From Chelatococcus sp. HY11 (lineage in GTDB: Bacteria; Pseudomonadota; Alphaproteobacteria; Rhizobiales; Beijerinckiaceae): DNA of 64,000 nt. Under the pieces are notes generated by a model. That model was given only the letters and a program-made list of their open reading frames with translations, did no database searches and was not told where the DNA came from. Location: the NCBI RefSeq assembly GCF_018398335.1, contig NZ_JAHBRX010000002.1:868001-932000 (forward strand), read 5' to 3'. Positions 42,622 to 51,817 of the stretch are shown in pieces (the first letter of the stretch is position 1; every line of letters starts with the position of its first letter). Position numbers and translations under genes: made by a program.

Positions 42622-43690
42622 GTACCTCAAGACACTTGCATGGCTCGCAGCCGCCGGCTTGCTGGCCTCCACGAGCACGTCCAAGGCCGCGACGTATGAC
42701 ATCATCGTGGGCGCGGGCCATCCGAATACGCAGACCTTCGTGAAGTTGCTCGAAACCGTCTTCATTCCCGAAGTCAACAAGGCGATGAAGGAAGCGGGCA
42801 AGGGTGACACCATCAACTGGACGACCGGCTTCGGCGGCACGATCGTCAAGTTCGAGAGTCTGCTGGAGGGCGCGCAGACCGGTCTTGTCGATATCGTCGT
42901 CTCGCCGAATGTGATCCGCCCGAGCGAGCTCCCGCTCAACATGTTCACCTACATGGCGCCGTTCGGCTCCGATGACGTCAAGCAGACAGTCGAAATCGTC
43001 CGGACGGTCTATGACAAGTTCCCGGCCGTCAAGCAGCAGTGGGCGCGCTTCGGCCAGCAGCCCATCGCCCATTACGTCTACGCCAGCCACAACATCGTCG
43101 GCACGTTCCCGATCGAGAAATTCGAGGATGTGAAGGGCAAGAAGATCGGCGCGGCCGGCGTGGTCGGAAACTTCTTCGGCGGCACCGGCGCCACCGCCGT
43201 GAACGGCAATTTCACGACCTACTACAACGACCTGCAGAACGGCGTCTACAACGGCGCCACGGGCCCGGTCGCCGGCATGCAGCAAGCCAAGCTTCAGGAA
43301 GTCGCCAAGCACCTCAATGTCGTGAATTTCGGCACCCAGTATGTCGTGGCGCTCTCGATGAACACGGCGAAGATGGACAGCCTGCCCCCTTATGTGCAGG
43401 ACATCATCCGCAAGGCTGCCCTGAAATACGAGGAGGCGCTCGCCAACCTCGAGGTCGCCGAGGCCGCCGCCGCGATCGAGACGATGAAGGCGGCCGGCGT
43501 GGCAGTCCATGTCCTGCCGCAGGAAGAGCGCGTCAAATGGGCAGCCGCCCTGCCGGACCTCGCCGGCGATTGGGTGAAGCGCCTCGAGGCGCAGGGCATG
43601 CCCGGGCGCGAGCTGCTTGTCTTCTACATGGACGAGCTGCGCAAGCGCGGTGCCAAGCCGGCGCGCGACTGGGACGCGGCCTATCGCTGA
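42608..43690 (+). CDS. TRAP transporter substrate-binding protein, DctP family
   Basis: This 360-residue periplasmic protein has a signal peptide (KYLKTLAWLAAAGLLASTSTSKA, cleavage near residue 28). The mature part has IVGAGHPNTQTFVKL, FEDVKGKKIGAAGVVGNFFGG and YNDLQNGVYNGATGPVAGMQQAKLQEVAKH, the ligand-closing region of DctP proteins. GAGGGGAAC before the ATG is a strong ribosome site inside the amidase end. It captures an organic acid or amide-like ligand for the Q/M membrane subunits. Confidence 0.9.
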   Translation: MRMPKYLKTLAWLAAAGLLASTSTSKAATYDIIVGAGHPNTQTFVKLLETVFIPEVNKAMKEAGKGDTINWTTGFGGTIVKFESLLEGAQTGLVDIVVSPNVIRPSELPLNMFTYMAPFGSDDVKQTVEIVRTVYDKFPAVKQQWARFGQQPIAHYVYASHNIVGTFPIEKFEDVKGKKIGAAGVVGNFFGGTGATAVNGNFTTYYNDLQNGVYNGATGPVAGMQQAKLQEVAKHLNVVNFGTQYVVALSMNTAKMDSLPPYVQDIIRKAALKYEEALANLEVAEAAAAIETMKAAGVAVHVLPQEERVKWAAALPDLAGDWVKRLEAQGMPGRELLVFYMDELRKRGAKPARDWDAAYR

Positions 43691-43711
43691 GCATGACGCG
43701 GGAGCGGGATC

Positions 43712-44269
43712 ATGTCGATTGACGGTCGTGAGGCAACGGCAGCATCTGAAGCCGGAATTGTCGAGCGCATCTTCGCCGGGGGCGTCCTGGCCCTCGGCTC
43801 CCTGGGCACTATCCTGATCCTTGTGCTCGCGGGCCTCATCATCGCCGATGTCATCGGCCGCGAGATGTTCGGGCATGCCGTACCCGGCGTGCCCGAGCTG
43901 GTCGCCATGTCGATGGTCTCGATCGTTTTCCTTCAGCTTGCCTACGCCGTGCGCGCCGAGCGGCTGACGCGCAACGGCTCGTTCATCGACAAGCTCTGCC
44001 AGACGCGCCCCGTGATCGGGCATGGCATCGAGGCGATCTTCTCGCTGGCGGGCGCCGTGGTGTTCGCGCTCATCGTCCTGACGACGTGGCGCTATTTCCT
44101 GTTCGCCTGGACAAGTAACCAGTATTTCGGCGGCGTCGCCGGGTTCTTCGTGCCCGTCTGGCCCGTAAAGGCTGTCACGATCATCGGCAGCACGGTGATC
44201 TCCATCCAGTTCATCCTGCGATTTTGGCGCCACCTCGGTCTGGCGCGCGATGGTGGAGCCCGCCAATGA
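43712..44269 (+). CDS. TRAP transporter small permease, DctQ family
   Basis: This 185-residue inner-membrane protein has four predicted helices, beginning about residue 20 (AGGVLALGSLGTILILVLAGLIIADVIG). The DctQ signature VIGREMFGHAVPGVPELVAMSMVSIVFLQLAYAV spans helices one and two. It pairs with DctM, overlapping that gene by four bases (ATGA). The last helix leads into FILRFWRHLGLARDGG. Confidence 0.88.
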   Translation: MSIDGREATAASEAGIVERIFAGGVLALGSLGTILILVLAGLIIADVIGREMFGHAVPGVPELVAMSMVSIVFLQLAYAVRAERLTRNGSFIDKLCQTRPVIGHGIEAIFSLAGAVVFALIVLTTWRYFLFAWTSNQYFGGVAGFFVPVWPVKAVTIIGSTVISIQFILRFWRHLGLARDGGARQ

Positions 44270-45573
44270 CGCTCGGCGTGACGGTCGCATTGATCTCCAT
44301 CGTCCTCATGGTGGGCCTGATCTACATCGGCATGCATGTCGGCATAGCCTTGGTCGTGCTGTCCTTCGTCAGCGTCTGGATCATGCGGGGCAATTTCGAT
44401 GTGGCCTCGAACCTGCTCGCGCTCTCCGTCGCAGACAGCATCGCCGACTACAATTTCGGCGTGATACCGCTGTTCGTCTTCATGGGGTTCGTCGTCAGCG
44501 CCGCGAACTACGGGCGCGACCTGTTCGATGTGACGAACTGGATGTTTCGCCGGCTCAAGGGTGGCCTCGGCGTGTCCACCGTCGCCGCCAATGCGGGGTT
44601 CGCCGCGATCACCGGCGTGTCGATCGCCTCGGCGTCGGTCTTCACGCGCATCGCCGTGCCGGAGATGCTGCGTTTCGGCTACAATCCGCGCCTGGCCGTC
44701 GGCATCGTCGCGGGTAGCTCGGTGCTCGGCATGCTGATCCCGCCGAGCGTGTTGATGATCCTCTATGGCATCCTCACGGATGTCTCCATCGGCAAGATGT
44801 TCATCGCCGGCATCGTCCCGGGCATCGTGCTCGCCATCGCTTTTGCCGTCGGCATCATGGTGGCGGTGCATCTTAAGCCGGAACTGATCGCGAAGACCGA
44901 AGCGGACGCGCAGGACACGCTGACGCCGGGCGAAGCCGTCATCAAGATCGCGCCCGTTGTCGCCATGGTCGGCCTCGTCATGGGCGGCATCTATGGCGGC
45001 TATTTCACGGCGACCGAAGCGGCGGGTGTCGGCGCCGGCTTGTCGCTCATCCTCGCGGTCTCCATGCGGCGCCTGACCTGGCCAGCTTTCTGGCGCCTCC
45101 TGGTCGACAGCGCGACGGTGACCTCGACGATCTGCTTTCTCCTCATCGCGGCGAGCCTCTATTCGCGCATGCTGGCCTTCTCCGGCGTGCCGAACTTCTT
45201 CGCCAGCTGGATCGCGAGCTCCGGTTTCGGCTTTTACACGGTCCTCCTGATCTTCATCGCGGCACTGCTCGTCCTCGGCGCGATCCTGGACTCCACCTCG
45301 ATCATGTTGATCACCGTACCGATCATGTTCCCCATTCTGATGAACTTCGGCGCCGATCCGATCTGGATCGGCATAGTGATCATCGTGGCGGTGGAAATCG
45401 GCATCATCACGCCACCCGTGGGCATCGCGGCGTTTGTCGTGCACGATACGCTCGGGCGGAAAGACATCTCGTTGTCGGACGTATTCATAGGGGTTTTCCC
45501 CTTCGTGCTCGTCATGACATTTGTGCTCGCCCTGCTCGTCATCTTCCCGCAGCTCTCGCTGATGCTTCTCTGA
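44266..45573 (+). CDS. TRAP transporter large permease, DctM family
   Basis: This 435-residue protein has roughly twelve hydrophobic helices. It moves the substrate with sodium or protons. Starting at ATG 44266 (overlap with DctQ) gives VALISIVLMVGLIYIGMHVGIALVV as the first helix. GGLGVSTVAANAGFAAITGVSIASASVFTRIAVPEMLRFGYNP is the DctM hallmark, and LGMLIPPSVLMILYGIL and LDSTSIMLITVPIMFPI are further conserved segments. Together with 42608 and 43712 it forms a complete TRAP system. Confidence 0.92.
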   Translation: MTLGVTVALISIVLMVGLIYIGMHVGIALVVLSFVSVWIMRGNFDVASNLLALSVADSIADYNFGVIPLFVFMGFVVSAANYGRDLFDVTNWMFRRLKGGLGVSTVAANAGFAAITGVSIASASVFTRIAVPEMLRFGYNPRLAVGIVAGSSVLGMLIPPSVLMILYGILTDVSIGKMFIAGIVPGIVLAIAFAVGIMVAVHLKPELIAKTEADAQDTLTPGEAVIKIAPVVAMVGLVMGGIYGGYFTATEAAGVGAGLSLILAVSMRRLTWPAFWRLLVDSATVTSTICFLLIAASLYSRMLAFSGVPNFFASWIASSGFGFYTVLLIFIAALLVLGAILDSTSIMLITVPIMFPILMNFGADPIWIGIVIIVAVEIGIITPPVGIAAFVVHDTLGRKDISLSDVFIGVFPFVLVMTFVLALLVIFPQLSLMLL

Positions 45574-45598
45574 GCGGCGAACCGATGAAAGGACCGCC

Positions 45599-46984
45599 AT
45601 GCCGCCGTTGATCGAGGCCGCCCCGCGCCCCAATTCGCCGGAGGCGCGCGACAAGGCCCATGTCGTGCACGGGCTGACTAACCTGCGCCAGCATCTCGAT
45701 CGCGGCCCCCTGATGATCGAGAGTGGCAAAGGTGTCTTTGTGCGTGACGCCCAGGGTAACGACTACCTCGAGGGCATGTCGGGCCTCTGGTGCATCTCGC
45801 TCGGCTTCGGCGAACAACGGCTCGTAAACGCCGCCAGCCGGCAGATGGAGAAGCTGCCCTACTACCACCTGACCAACCATCGTTCCCATGGGCCGGTCGT
45901 CGAGCTCGCGACGAAGCTGATCGAGATCGCGCCTGTACCGATGAGCCATGTCTGGTTCGCCAGCACCGGCTCGGAGGCCAACGACTGCGCGGCCCGTCTG
46001 GCCTGGTACTACTGGCACGCCAGGGGCGAACCCCAGAGGCGCAAGTTCATCGCCCACACCCGCTCCTACCATGGCAACACCATCGCGACCGCCAGCCTGT
46101 CGGGCGTGGGCTATGTGCATGAGCAGTTCGGCTTGCCGCTTCCCGGCTTCCTTCACGTCGAATGTCCGGATTTCTACCTCGGCGGACGAGACGGGGAGAC
46201 CGAGGAGCAATTCTCCCAGCGCCTGCTGGCGTCGATCGAGACGCTCGTTCAGGCGGAAGGCCCTGATACCATCGCGGCCTTCTATACCGAGCCGGTCATG
46301 TCTTCAGCGGGCATCGTCGTGCCCCCCGCAGGTTATCTCGATGGCTTGCAGGCGCTTCTGAAGCGCCACGACATCCTGCTCGTCGCCGATGAGGTCGTCA
46401 CGGCCTTCGGGCGGACCGGTGCCATGTTCGGCACGACCACCATGGGCCTCGTGCCGGACATGATCGTCTGCGCCAAGGGTATCACGAGCGCCTATTTCCC
46501 GTTGTCTGCGGTGCTCATCAACGCGCGCGTCTACCAGGCCATGCTCGAGCAGAGCGACCAGCTTGCAGTGTTCGGCCTCACCATGACCTACTCAGGCCAT
46601 CCGGTGGGGACGGCGGTGGCCCGCGAGGCCATCCGCATCTATGAGGACGATGGCATCGTGGCGCACGCCCGCGCCATGGAGGCCGTGCTCCAGGGAGCGC
46701 TCCGCGACGAACTCGCCGGTTCCGCGATCATCGGCCAGATTCGCGGGCGTGGCCTTCTGGCGGGCGTCCAGCTCGTGGCGAGCCGTGAACCCAAGCGCCT
46801 TTTCGACCCGGCCCTCAAGGTCGGGCCAAGGATCGCCGCCGCCGCCGAGCGGCACGGGCTCTTCATCCGCGCCATCGGCGACATCATCGCCATATGCCCT
46901 CCCTTGATCATTTCGACATCGGAGATCAAGACACTGACGACGCGGCTCGCTCGCGCCGTGAAGGAGGTTGAGGCGACACTATGA
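45599..46984 (+). CDS. Class III (omega) PLP-dependent aminotransferase
   Basis: This 461-residue fold-type I enzyme has WFASTGSEANDCAARLAWYYW (PLP phosphate region, near 118), AHTRSYHGNTIATASLSG and LLVADEVVTAFGRTGAMFG (PLP Asp, near 265). CAKGITSAYFPLSAVLI contains the PLP lysine near residue 298. This is the beta-alanine/pyruvate or omega-amino acid transaminase subgroup. It follows DctM by 25 bases, with AAAGGA upstream. In this operon it would deaminate the amine released by the amidase or imported through TRAP. Confidence 0.92.
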   Translation: MPPLIEAAPRPNSPEARDKAHVVHGLTNLRQHLDRGPLMIESGKGVFVRDAQGNDYLEGMSGLWCISLGFGEQRLVNAASRQMEKLPYYHLTNHRSHGPVVELATKLIEIAPVPMSHVWFASTGSEANDCAARLAWYYWHARGEPQRRKFIAHTRSYHGNTIATASLSGVGYVHEQFGLPLPGFLHVECPDFYLGGRDGETEEQFSQRLLASIETLVQAEGPDTIAAFYTEPVMSSAGIVVPPAGYLDGLQALLKRHDILLVADEVVTAFGRTGAMFGTTTMGLVPDMIVCAKGITSAYFPLSAVLINARVYQAMLEQSDQLAVFGLTMTYSGHPVGTAVAREAIRIYEDDGIVAHARAMEAVLQGALRDELAGSAIIGQIRGRGLLAGVQLVASREPKRLFDPALKVGPRIAAAAERHGLFIRAIGDIIAICPPLIISTSEIKTLTTRLARAVKEVEATL

Positions 46985-47742
46985 CTGCAACAACTCAGCA
47001 CAGTTCTACGATCGATGCTGCGGCCCAGGCCGAACTCCTGACAACCGGCAAGCTTCGCGCCGGCGTGGTCCGCGCGCCGGCCCCAGGCGTGTTCTTCGTC
47101 AGTGTCGATGACCAACTGGGGCCCGATGGCGTCACGGTGGATATCGCACGGGAACTGGCGCGCAGCCTCGGCGCGGAGGCCAGTTTCCAGATATTCCCGA
47201 ATTCGGGCGAATGCACCGATGCGCTCGCCGCGGGCGACGTCGACGTCGCCTTCATGCCCGTTGACGATGAGCGCCGGCGCAAGGTCGATTTCGGCCCGGC
47301 CTACTACCTCCTCCGCAGCACATTTCTGGTCAACACGTCCGAAATCGCCACCATCGCCGGCTATCGGCAGCGGGGCCGACGCTTCGTCGGTATCGCCGGG
47401 ACGACGACATTGCGCGCCGCGATCCGCACCTTTGGGGCTGAACGGGCGACCGATGTGCCAAGCGTCGAGGAAGCGATCGCCTTGTTCGCATCCGGCGCAG
47501 TCGATGCCGTGGCCCTCTCGGAGGACTATCTCCGCGCCGTGCAGGCCGACCACCCCGGTTCCGTCGTGATGGCGGAGGCTTTCCAGGAAACCAGCATCTC
47601 GATTGCCGTTGGCAAGGAGAAGCCGGTGGCGCTTCGCCTGGCAACCACCTTTCTGGACAACGCGAAGACGACCGGCGTGGTCAGGCGGATTTTTGACAAC
47701 CATGGGCTTGGCGACGAAGCCGTCGCGCCGGCGGGTCGGTGA
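46981..47742 (+). CDS. Family 3 solute-binding-like protein without signal peptide
   Basis: This 253-residue protein has the amino-acid-binding (SBP_bac_3) fold: GKLRAGVVRAPAPGVFFV at the start, VDIARELARSLGAEASFQIFPNSGECTDALAAGDVDVAFMPVDDERRRKVDFGPAYYLLRSTFLV in the middle, and a C-terminal lobe with VEEAIALFASGAVDAVALSEDYL. Its N-terminus (MTATTQHSSTIDAAAQAELL) is hydrophilic, with no signal or membrane segment, and no upstream start adds one because it overlaps the transaminase by four bases. It is thus probably cytoplasmic: a ligand sensor, chaperone or enzyme rather than an importer part. No ABC permease for it is nearby. Confidence 0.8.
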   Translation: MTATTQHSSTIDAAAQAELLTTGKLRAGVVRAPAPGVFFVSVDDQLGPDGVTVDIARELARSLGAEASFQIFPNSGECTDALAAGDVDVAFMPVDDERRRKVDFGPAYYLLRSTFLVNTSEIATIAGYRQRGRRFVGIAGTTTLRAAIRTFGAERATDVPSVEEAIALFASGAVDAVALSEDYLRAVQADHPGSVVMAEAFQETSISIAVGKEKPVALRLATTFLDNAKTTGVVRRIFDNHGLGDEAVAPAGR

Positions 47743-47759
47743 AGGGCGGAGGACGATCC

Positions 47760-48197
47760 ATGAGCATCTCTCTTGCGCAAGCGCAGACCATCAGCACGGC
47801 GGCCCTGGCCAAGGGCCGGGAGTTGAAGCTCGCCCCACTGACCATCGCCGTGCTCGATGCCGGCGGCACAGTTGTTTGCCTCATGCGCGAAGACAACGCC
47901 TCCCTGCTCCGCCCTGAAATCGCCATCGGCAAGGCCTGGGGCACGCTCGGCATGGGCTTTGGTGGCCGCGAACTGGCGCGCCGCGCCGATGCCGTGCCGC
48001 AGTTCTTTGGCGCGCTGTCCGCCATGTCGGGCGGACGCATGGTGCCAGTGCCCGGCGGCGTCCTCATTCGCGACGCGAACAATGCGATCGTCGGCGCGGT
48101 CGGCATCAGCGGCGACACGTCTGTCAATGACGAGATCTGCGCCGTCGCCGGTATCAAGACGGTGGGCCTGTCCCCGGATACTGGCGATCAGGCCTGA
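47760..48197 (+). CDS. GlcG/HbpS-family protein (DUF336)
   Basis: This 145-residue protein matches the GlcG/HbpS family: AQTISTAALAKGRELKLAPLTIAVLDAGGTVV at the start, RADAVPQFFGALSAMSGGRMVPVPGGVLIRD in the middle and IVGAVGISGDTSVNDEICAVAGI at the end. Family members bind heme or small ligands and often accompany glycolate or other organic-acid catabolic operons. A strong GGAGGA lies before ATG 47760. It is the last gene of the operon; the convergent kinase gene ends 52 bases on. No signal peptide is present. Confidence 0.85.
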   Translation: MSISLAQAQTISTAALAKGRELKLAPLTIAVLDAGGTVVCLMREDNASLLRPEIAIGKAWGTLGMGFGGRELARRADAVPQFFGALSAMSGGRMVPVPGGVLIRDANNAIVGAVGISGDTSVNDEICAVAGIKTVGLSPDTGDQA

Positions 48198-48248
48198 ATG
48201 GACGGGAAAGTCTTCAGGCCTCCGTCGCGCCCGAGGCGTGAAACCTGA

Positions 48249-49217
48249 TCATGCTCCCCGGCCGGCCGGCCGCGATTTCATGACCTCAAGGACTTCGGCC
48301 TCTGTTGGCAGATCCGCTCCTTTTCGCGCGCAGGTGATCGATGAGGCCATGATAGCGAAATCCAGGGCCTCGCGGAGATCTTCAATCCCAAGGTCCATAA
48401 GGCGAGGACGGACGAGACGGTCGATCTTGCTGAGGGAGCCGAGCAGCGCGGCATGGAAACTGTCGCCGGCGCCGACTGTGTCGGACACCCTCACGGGGCG
48501 CCCTTCCACAAGGACCTCTGGATACCCGCGGAGAAAGGCCGAGGCTCCTTGCGCGCCCCGCGTGACAACGACGAGGCGCGGCCCCCTCAGCAGCCACTGG
48601 GTGGCCAGGCCCTCCATGTCACACCCGGCCCCATAGCCGATGCGGAGATCCTCCTCGCTCGCCTTGATGATATCAGCGTAAGGCAGGAATGTTTCGAACC
48701 GCGAACGCCACGCTGCGATATCGGATGTCACCGAGGGCCTGACGTTTGGATCGAGCGAGAGCGTTACGCGTCCCGCCTCACGCCGCGCAAGCGCCAGCAG
48801 GGCGTCAGACACCGGCGGCACGGCAAGTGTGTAGGACCCGAGTGTGATCGCCTCGAATTCATGCTCCAGTCCGGGAAGATCCGCGAGCGTGACATCGCGG
48901 TCGGCCTTGTCTTCGCCGTGGAAAGAATAGCTCGGTTGGCCGTTCTCGTCAGTTGCCACAACGCTGATTGTCGAAAGACGCTCGCTATGCTTGGCAAAGG
49001 AGGTATCGACCCCTTCCCGCAAGAGTTTCCGGCCGATCGCCCGGCCGAAGGGATCCGTGGAGATCCCCCCGAAGAAGGCCGTCCGGGCGCCAAGCCGTGC
49101 GAGGCCGATCGCGACATTGAAGGGAGATCCGCCGAGCAACGCCGTCGTCGCCACATCATTCACCGGATCAACAGAGACGAACAGGTCGACGAGGGCCTCG
49201 CCGCAGACAAGGATCAT
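48249..49217 (-). CDS. PfkB-family carbohydrate kinase (fructokinase-like)
   Basis: This 322-residue kinase has the two PfkB signatures: GGSPFNVAIGLARLGARTAFFGGIS (residues ~29-53) and SDTVGAGDSFHAALLG (246-260), the latter with catalytic Asp252. It phosphorylates a sugar or polyol-derived ketose, most likely fructose or a related hexose, using ATP. It is transcribed leftward, diverging from the AraC regulator. In this block it could phosphorylate the ketose made by the xylitol/sorbitol-type dehydrogenase at 55140; that link is inferred from position. Confidence 0.9.
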   Translation of the reverse strand: MILVCGEALVDLFVSVDPVNDVATTALLGGSPFNVAIGLARLGARTAFFGGISTDPFGRAIGRKLLREGVDTSFAKHSERLSTISVVATDENGQPSYSFHGEDKADRDVTLADLPGLEHEFEAITLGSYTLAVPPVSDALLALARREAGRVTLSLDPNVRPSVTSDIAAWRSRFETFLPYADIIKASEEDLRIGYGAGCDMEGLATQWLLRGPRLVVVTRGAQGASAFLRGYPEVLVEGRPVRVSDTVGAGDSFHAALLGSLSKIDRLVRPRLMDLGIEDLREALDFAIMASSITCARKGADLPTEAEVLEVMKSRPAGRGA

Positions 49218-49382
49218 GATGGCTGCTCATTCAGGGGCTGGACGGGCTCAGTGGATGTCCCGGTTTTGAGGTTGGCTTCGGATGGCTATAAAGAAACACG
49301 GGCATCTCTTGGCGTCAGTGCGTTGCATGGCCGCCCACAGCCCCCCTTTGCCTTGATGCGATAGGCCATATGAGCGGAAATC

Positions 49383-50264
49383 ATGTCACGATCGATCACG
49401 AAAAGCCCCGCCCTCGAACGCATCATAGCAAGCCCCGAACACAGCTTCCGATGTGTCTCGCATGATTTTCCCTGCGAGGTCGCGCGTTGGAACTACCATC
49501 CTGAACATGAGCTTCACCTCATCCGCCGCTCTACCGGCCGCGTATTCGTCGGAGATTACATTGGATCTTTCGGCCCCGGTCATCTAGCCTTTGTAAACTC
49601 CAATGTCCCCCACAATTGGGTAACCGATCTCCATCCCGATGAAGTTGTCACCGATCGGGATCTGGTCATCCAGTTCGATCCCAGCCTCCTCGAAAAGGCG
49701 GCCGGCCTCTTCCCGGAGTTGCGAAGTTTTTTGTCCAGCCTTGAGGTTTTCAACCGCAGCTGGCAATTTCATGACGAGAGCGCTCGCGCTGGGGCCCACC
49801 TGATGGAGGAAATCAGCACGGCGAGCGGAGTAACGCGTCTGATACGATTTCTCGAATTGCTCCACCTTTTGGCGACCACAAAAGAGCGGACACCACTCGC
49901 CACCTCCAGCTACGTTCCTACCCTCGACCGGACGGCCTCGGACCATATCGAAAAAGCGATGAGCTTCATCCTCGCCAGGCTCCCGCATGAGGTCAGCATG
50001 GAGGACGTTGCGACCCATGTCGGCATGTCTTCCAGTTCGTTCTCACGTTTCTTCAAGAAAAACACCGCGCATAACTTCGTTGATTATATGCGAAAATTGC
50101 GAATAGGCGAAGCCAGCAGGCTGCTCGCCGAAACACAAAGGCCGATCACGGACATCTGCTTTGATGTGGGATATGCAAATATCTCCAGCTTCAATCGAAA
50201 CTTTCGCGAGGAGCGCGGCATGACGCCAAGCGCCTATCGCAGACTTTCTCGCACGATGGATTGA
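49383..50264 (+). CDS. AraC-family transcriptional regulator
   Basis: This 293-residue protein has an N-terminal cupin-like sensor (residues ~10-110, with HPEHELHLIRRSTGRVFVGDYIGSF). The C-terminal double helix-turn-helix comprises SMEDVATHVGMSSSSFSRFFKKN and ITDICFDVGYANISSFNRNFREERGMTPSAYRRL (residues ~200-290). This is the sugar-responsive AraC/XylS type. It is followed by the sugar importer operon at 50567 and diverges from the kinase gene, so it probably controls both. Confidence 0.92.
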   Translation: MSRSITKSPALERIIASPEHSFRCVSHDFPCEVARWNYHPEHELHLIRRSTGRVFVGDYIGSFGPGHLAFVNSNVPHNWVTDLHPDEVVTDRDLVIQFDPSLLEKAAGLFPELRSFLSSLEVFNRSWQFHDESARAGAHLMEEISTASGVTRLIRFLELLHLLATTKERTPLATSSYVPTLDRTASDHIEKAMSFILARLPHEVSMEDVATHVGMSSSSFSRFFKKNTAHNFVDYMRKLRIGEASRLLAETQRPITDICFDVGYANISSFNRNFREERGMTPSAYRRLSRTMD

Positions 50265-50566
50265 GCAGGCGTCACGCTGCCCCGCAAATTTGGGAACATG
50301 CGGAACGAGCGACCATTCCCGACCATAACACTCGACGCCCCCGTGCACGGCGCGCGATCAACCGTCCATTATGAGTATTAACGAACCGCGCATCAGTCTA
50401 CACAATTTTGCAGGCCTCGTAGGCCTTGCCCCCTTTTTTTATCTCCATCGCGCAAAAAATCACAGGTTTTGCGCAAGCGCGATGCTGGCGCTTTAGCTCC
50501 GGAGTATTGTTATCTCAGTTGTCCCGGTTCGCCGCGAGACCAAGGATAAGCTGGGAGGACAATACC
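50265..50566. promoter_or_regulatory. Promoter region of the sugar importer operon with terminator-like and operator-like repeats
   Basis: This 302 bp has no gene. A weak terminator-like structure lies at 50412-50440: AGGCCT arms around CGT, followed by CCCC and seven Ts; it could end the AraC transcript. Immediately after, GCGCAAAA (50450-50457) and TTTTGCGC (50467-50474) form perfect 8 bp inverted arms around nine bases. That is a likely operator for the AraC-type regulator or a LacI/ROK-type repressor. It lies 92 bp before the importer start. Confidence 0.6.
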
Positions 50567-51817
50567 ATGACGACGGCTTTTGTACGGTGGTTCGGCTTGG
50601 CGCTCGGCGCCTCAATGATGGCCGGTTCGCTGATTTCGGGCGCGGTGGCGAAGGATCTCACCGTCACGACCTGGACGGCGACCTCACCCGGCCTCAAGGA
50701 CTGGTGGAAAGTCATTGAGGAGAAATTTGAAAAGGCTAACCCGGGAGTTGACGTCAAAATCGAGAATATAGCCTTCGGCGACTATATTCGGACCCTGACG
50801 ACACGGTTTGTCGCCGGCAGCGCGCCCTCGATCGTGCATGTGCCCTTGCCGACGATCAACCTGCCGGCCTGGGCGGAGGCAGGCTTTCTGAAGAATGTCG
50901 ATGACCGTATTGCCGGGACCGACATCGCGACCAAATGGCCGGACAATCAGGCGGCCATGTCGTGGAAGGGTGTCAATTACGGCGTGCTGCTTGTACATTA
51001 TGGTTATGTCTTCTTCGTCAATGAGAAGATGTTCAAGGATGCCGGCATAGCCATCCCAACCAACAAGGACGAATTGCTTGCCGCCGCAAAGGCGCTTACA
51101 AAGGATAGCAAATACGGATTTGCCATTACTGACGATAATACAGTCAACTTCATGCGCGACGCGCTTGAGTTCGTCAGCGGCCTCGGCGGCCAGTGGGCGA
51201 AAGATGGCGCCTGGAACTTTACTGATCCTACTGTCGTCGAGGCCATCGACCTCTGGCGCGAAATCGGCCAGAAATATGCGCCACGTGGCACCGACATCAA
51301 TGCCAAGCGGCAGGCGTTCTACGACGGCAACGTGGCCATGATGATCGAGAACCCCTCCGTGTGGCCTAACGTAGCCGCCGCGGCCAAACCGGATGTCGTC
51401 GGTGATCTTCACCTCGCGACCATGCCCTTCAAGGTCGTTCCGGGCGACGTCAGCCACGGCTTTTCAATACCCCAGGAGGCCGACGCCGAGACCGTGAAAC
51501 TTGCCTGGGCCTTTACGGAAATGGCTGCCTCCCCGGATCTCATGAGATCTTATGTCGAGCTGGTGAAATCGCCGGTTGCGCGGCCGGGGGTCGATGAAGC
51601 TCTACTGAAGGACAGGGATACGATCGTTATCGCCAAATCCGCGGAGAACGCGCAGGTGCTGGTCCCCAACGAATACTATGGCGTCCGCAAAAATTACGCG
51701 GCGTTCTCAACGGAACTGACCAACACGCTACGCACCATCTTGCAGGGGCAGGCCTCCACAAAGGAGGCCCTTGCCGGACTCAAGGAACGGCTGAACGCCA
51801 AGGGCATCACGCCATGA
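50567..51817 (+). CDS. ABC sugar transporter substrate-binding protein (family 1, CUT1)
   Basis: This 416-residue protein has a signal peptide (VRWFGLALGASMMAGSLISGAVA, cleavage after AVA near residue 28). The mature part starts KDLTVTTWTATSPGLKDWWKVIEEKFEKANPGVDV, the usual family 1 beginning. YGVLLVHYGYVFFVNEKMFKDAG and AFYDGNVAMMIENPSVWP are typical of CUT1 binding proteins for oligosaccharides, polyols and glycerol-phosphate. GGGAGGAC before ATG 50567 is a strong ribosome site. It overlaps the first permease by four bases. Confidence 0.9.
   Translation: MTTAFVRWFGLALGASMMAGSLISGAVAKDLTVTTWTATSPGLKDWWKVIEEKFEKANPGVDVKIENIAFGDYIRTLTTRFVAGSAPSIVHVPLPTINLPAWAEAGFLKNVDDRIAGTDIATKWPDNQAAMSWKGVNYGVLLVHYGYVFFVNEKMFKDAGIAIPTNKDELLAAAKALTKDSKYGFAITDDNTVNFMRDALEFVSGLGGQWAKDGAWNFTDPTVVEAIDLWREIGQKYAPRGTDINAKRQAFYDGNVAMMIENPSVWPNVAAAAKPDVVGDLHLATMPFKVVPGDVSHGFSIPQEADAETVKLAWAFTEMAASPDLMRSYVELVKSPVARPGVDEALLKDRDTIVIAKSAENAQVLVPNEYYGVRKNYAAFSTELTNTLRTILQGQASTKEALAGLKERLNAKGITP

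Noticed and set aside
42569-45729. Two very long leftward open frames (573 and 545 codons, 42569-44290 and 44092-45729) opposite the TRAP genes
   Set aside because: Their translations are low-complexity Asp/His/Arg/Glu-rich sequences, as expected of antisense frames of hydrophobic GC-rich genes; the plus strand carries clear TRAP families.
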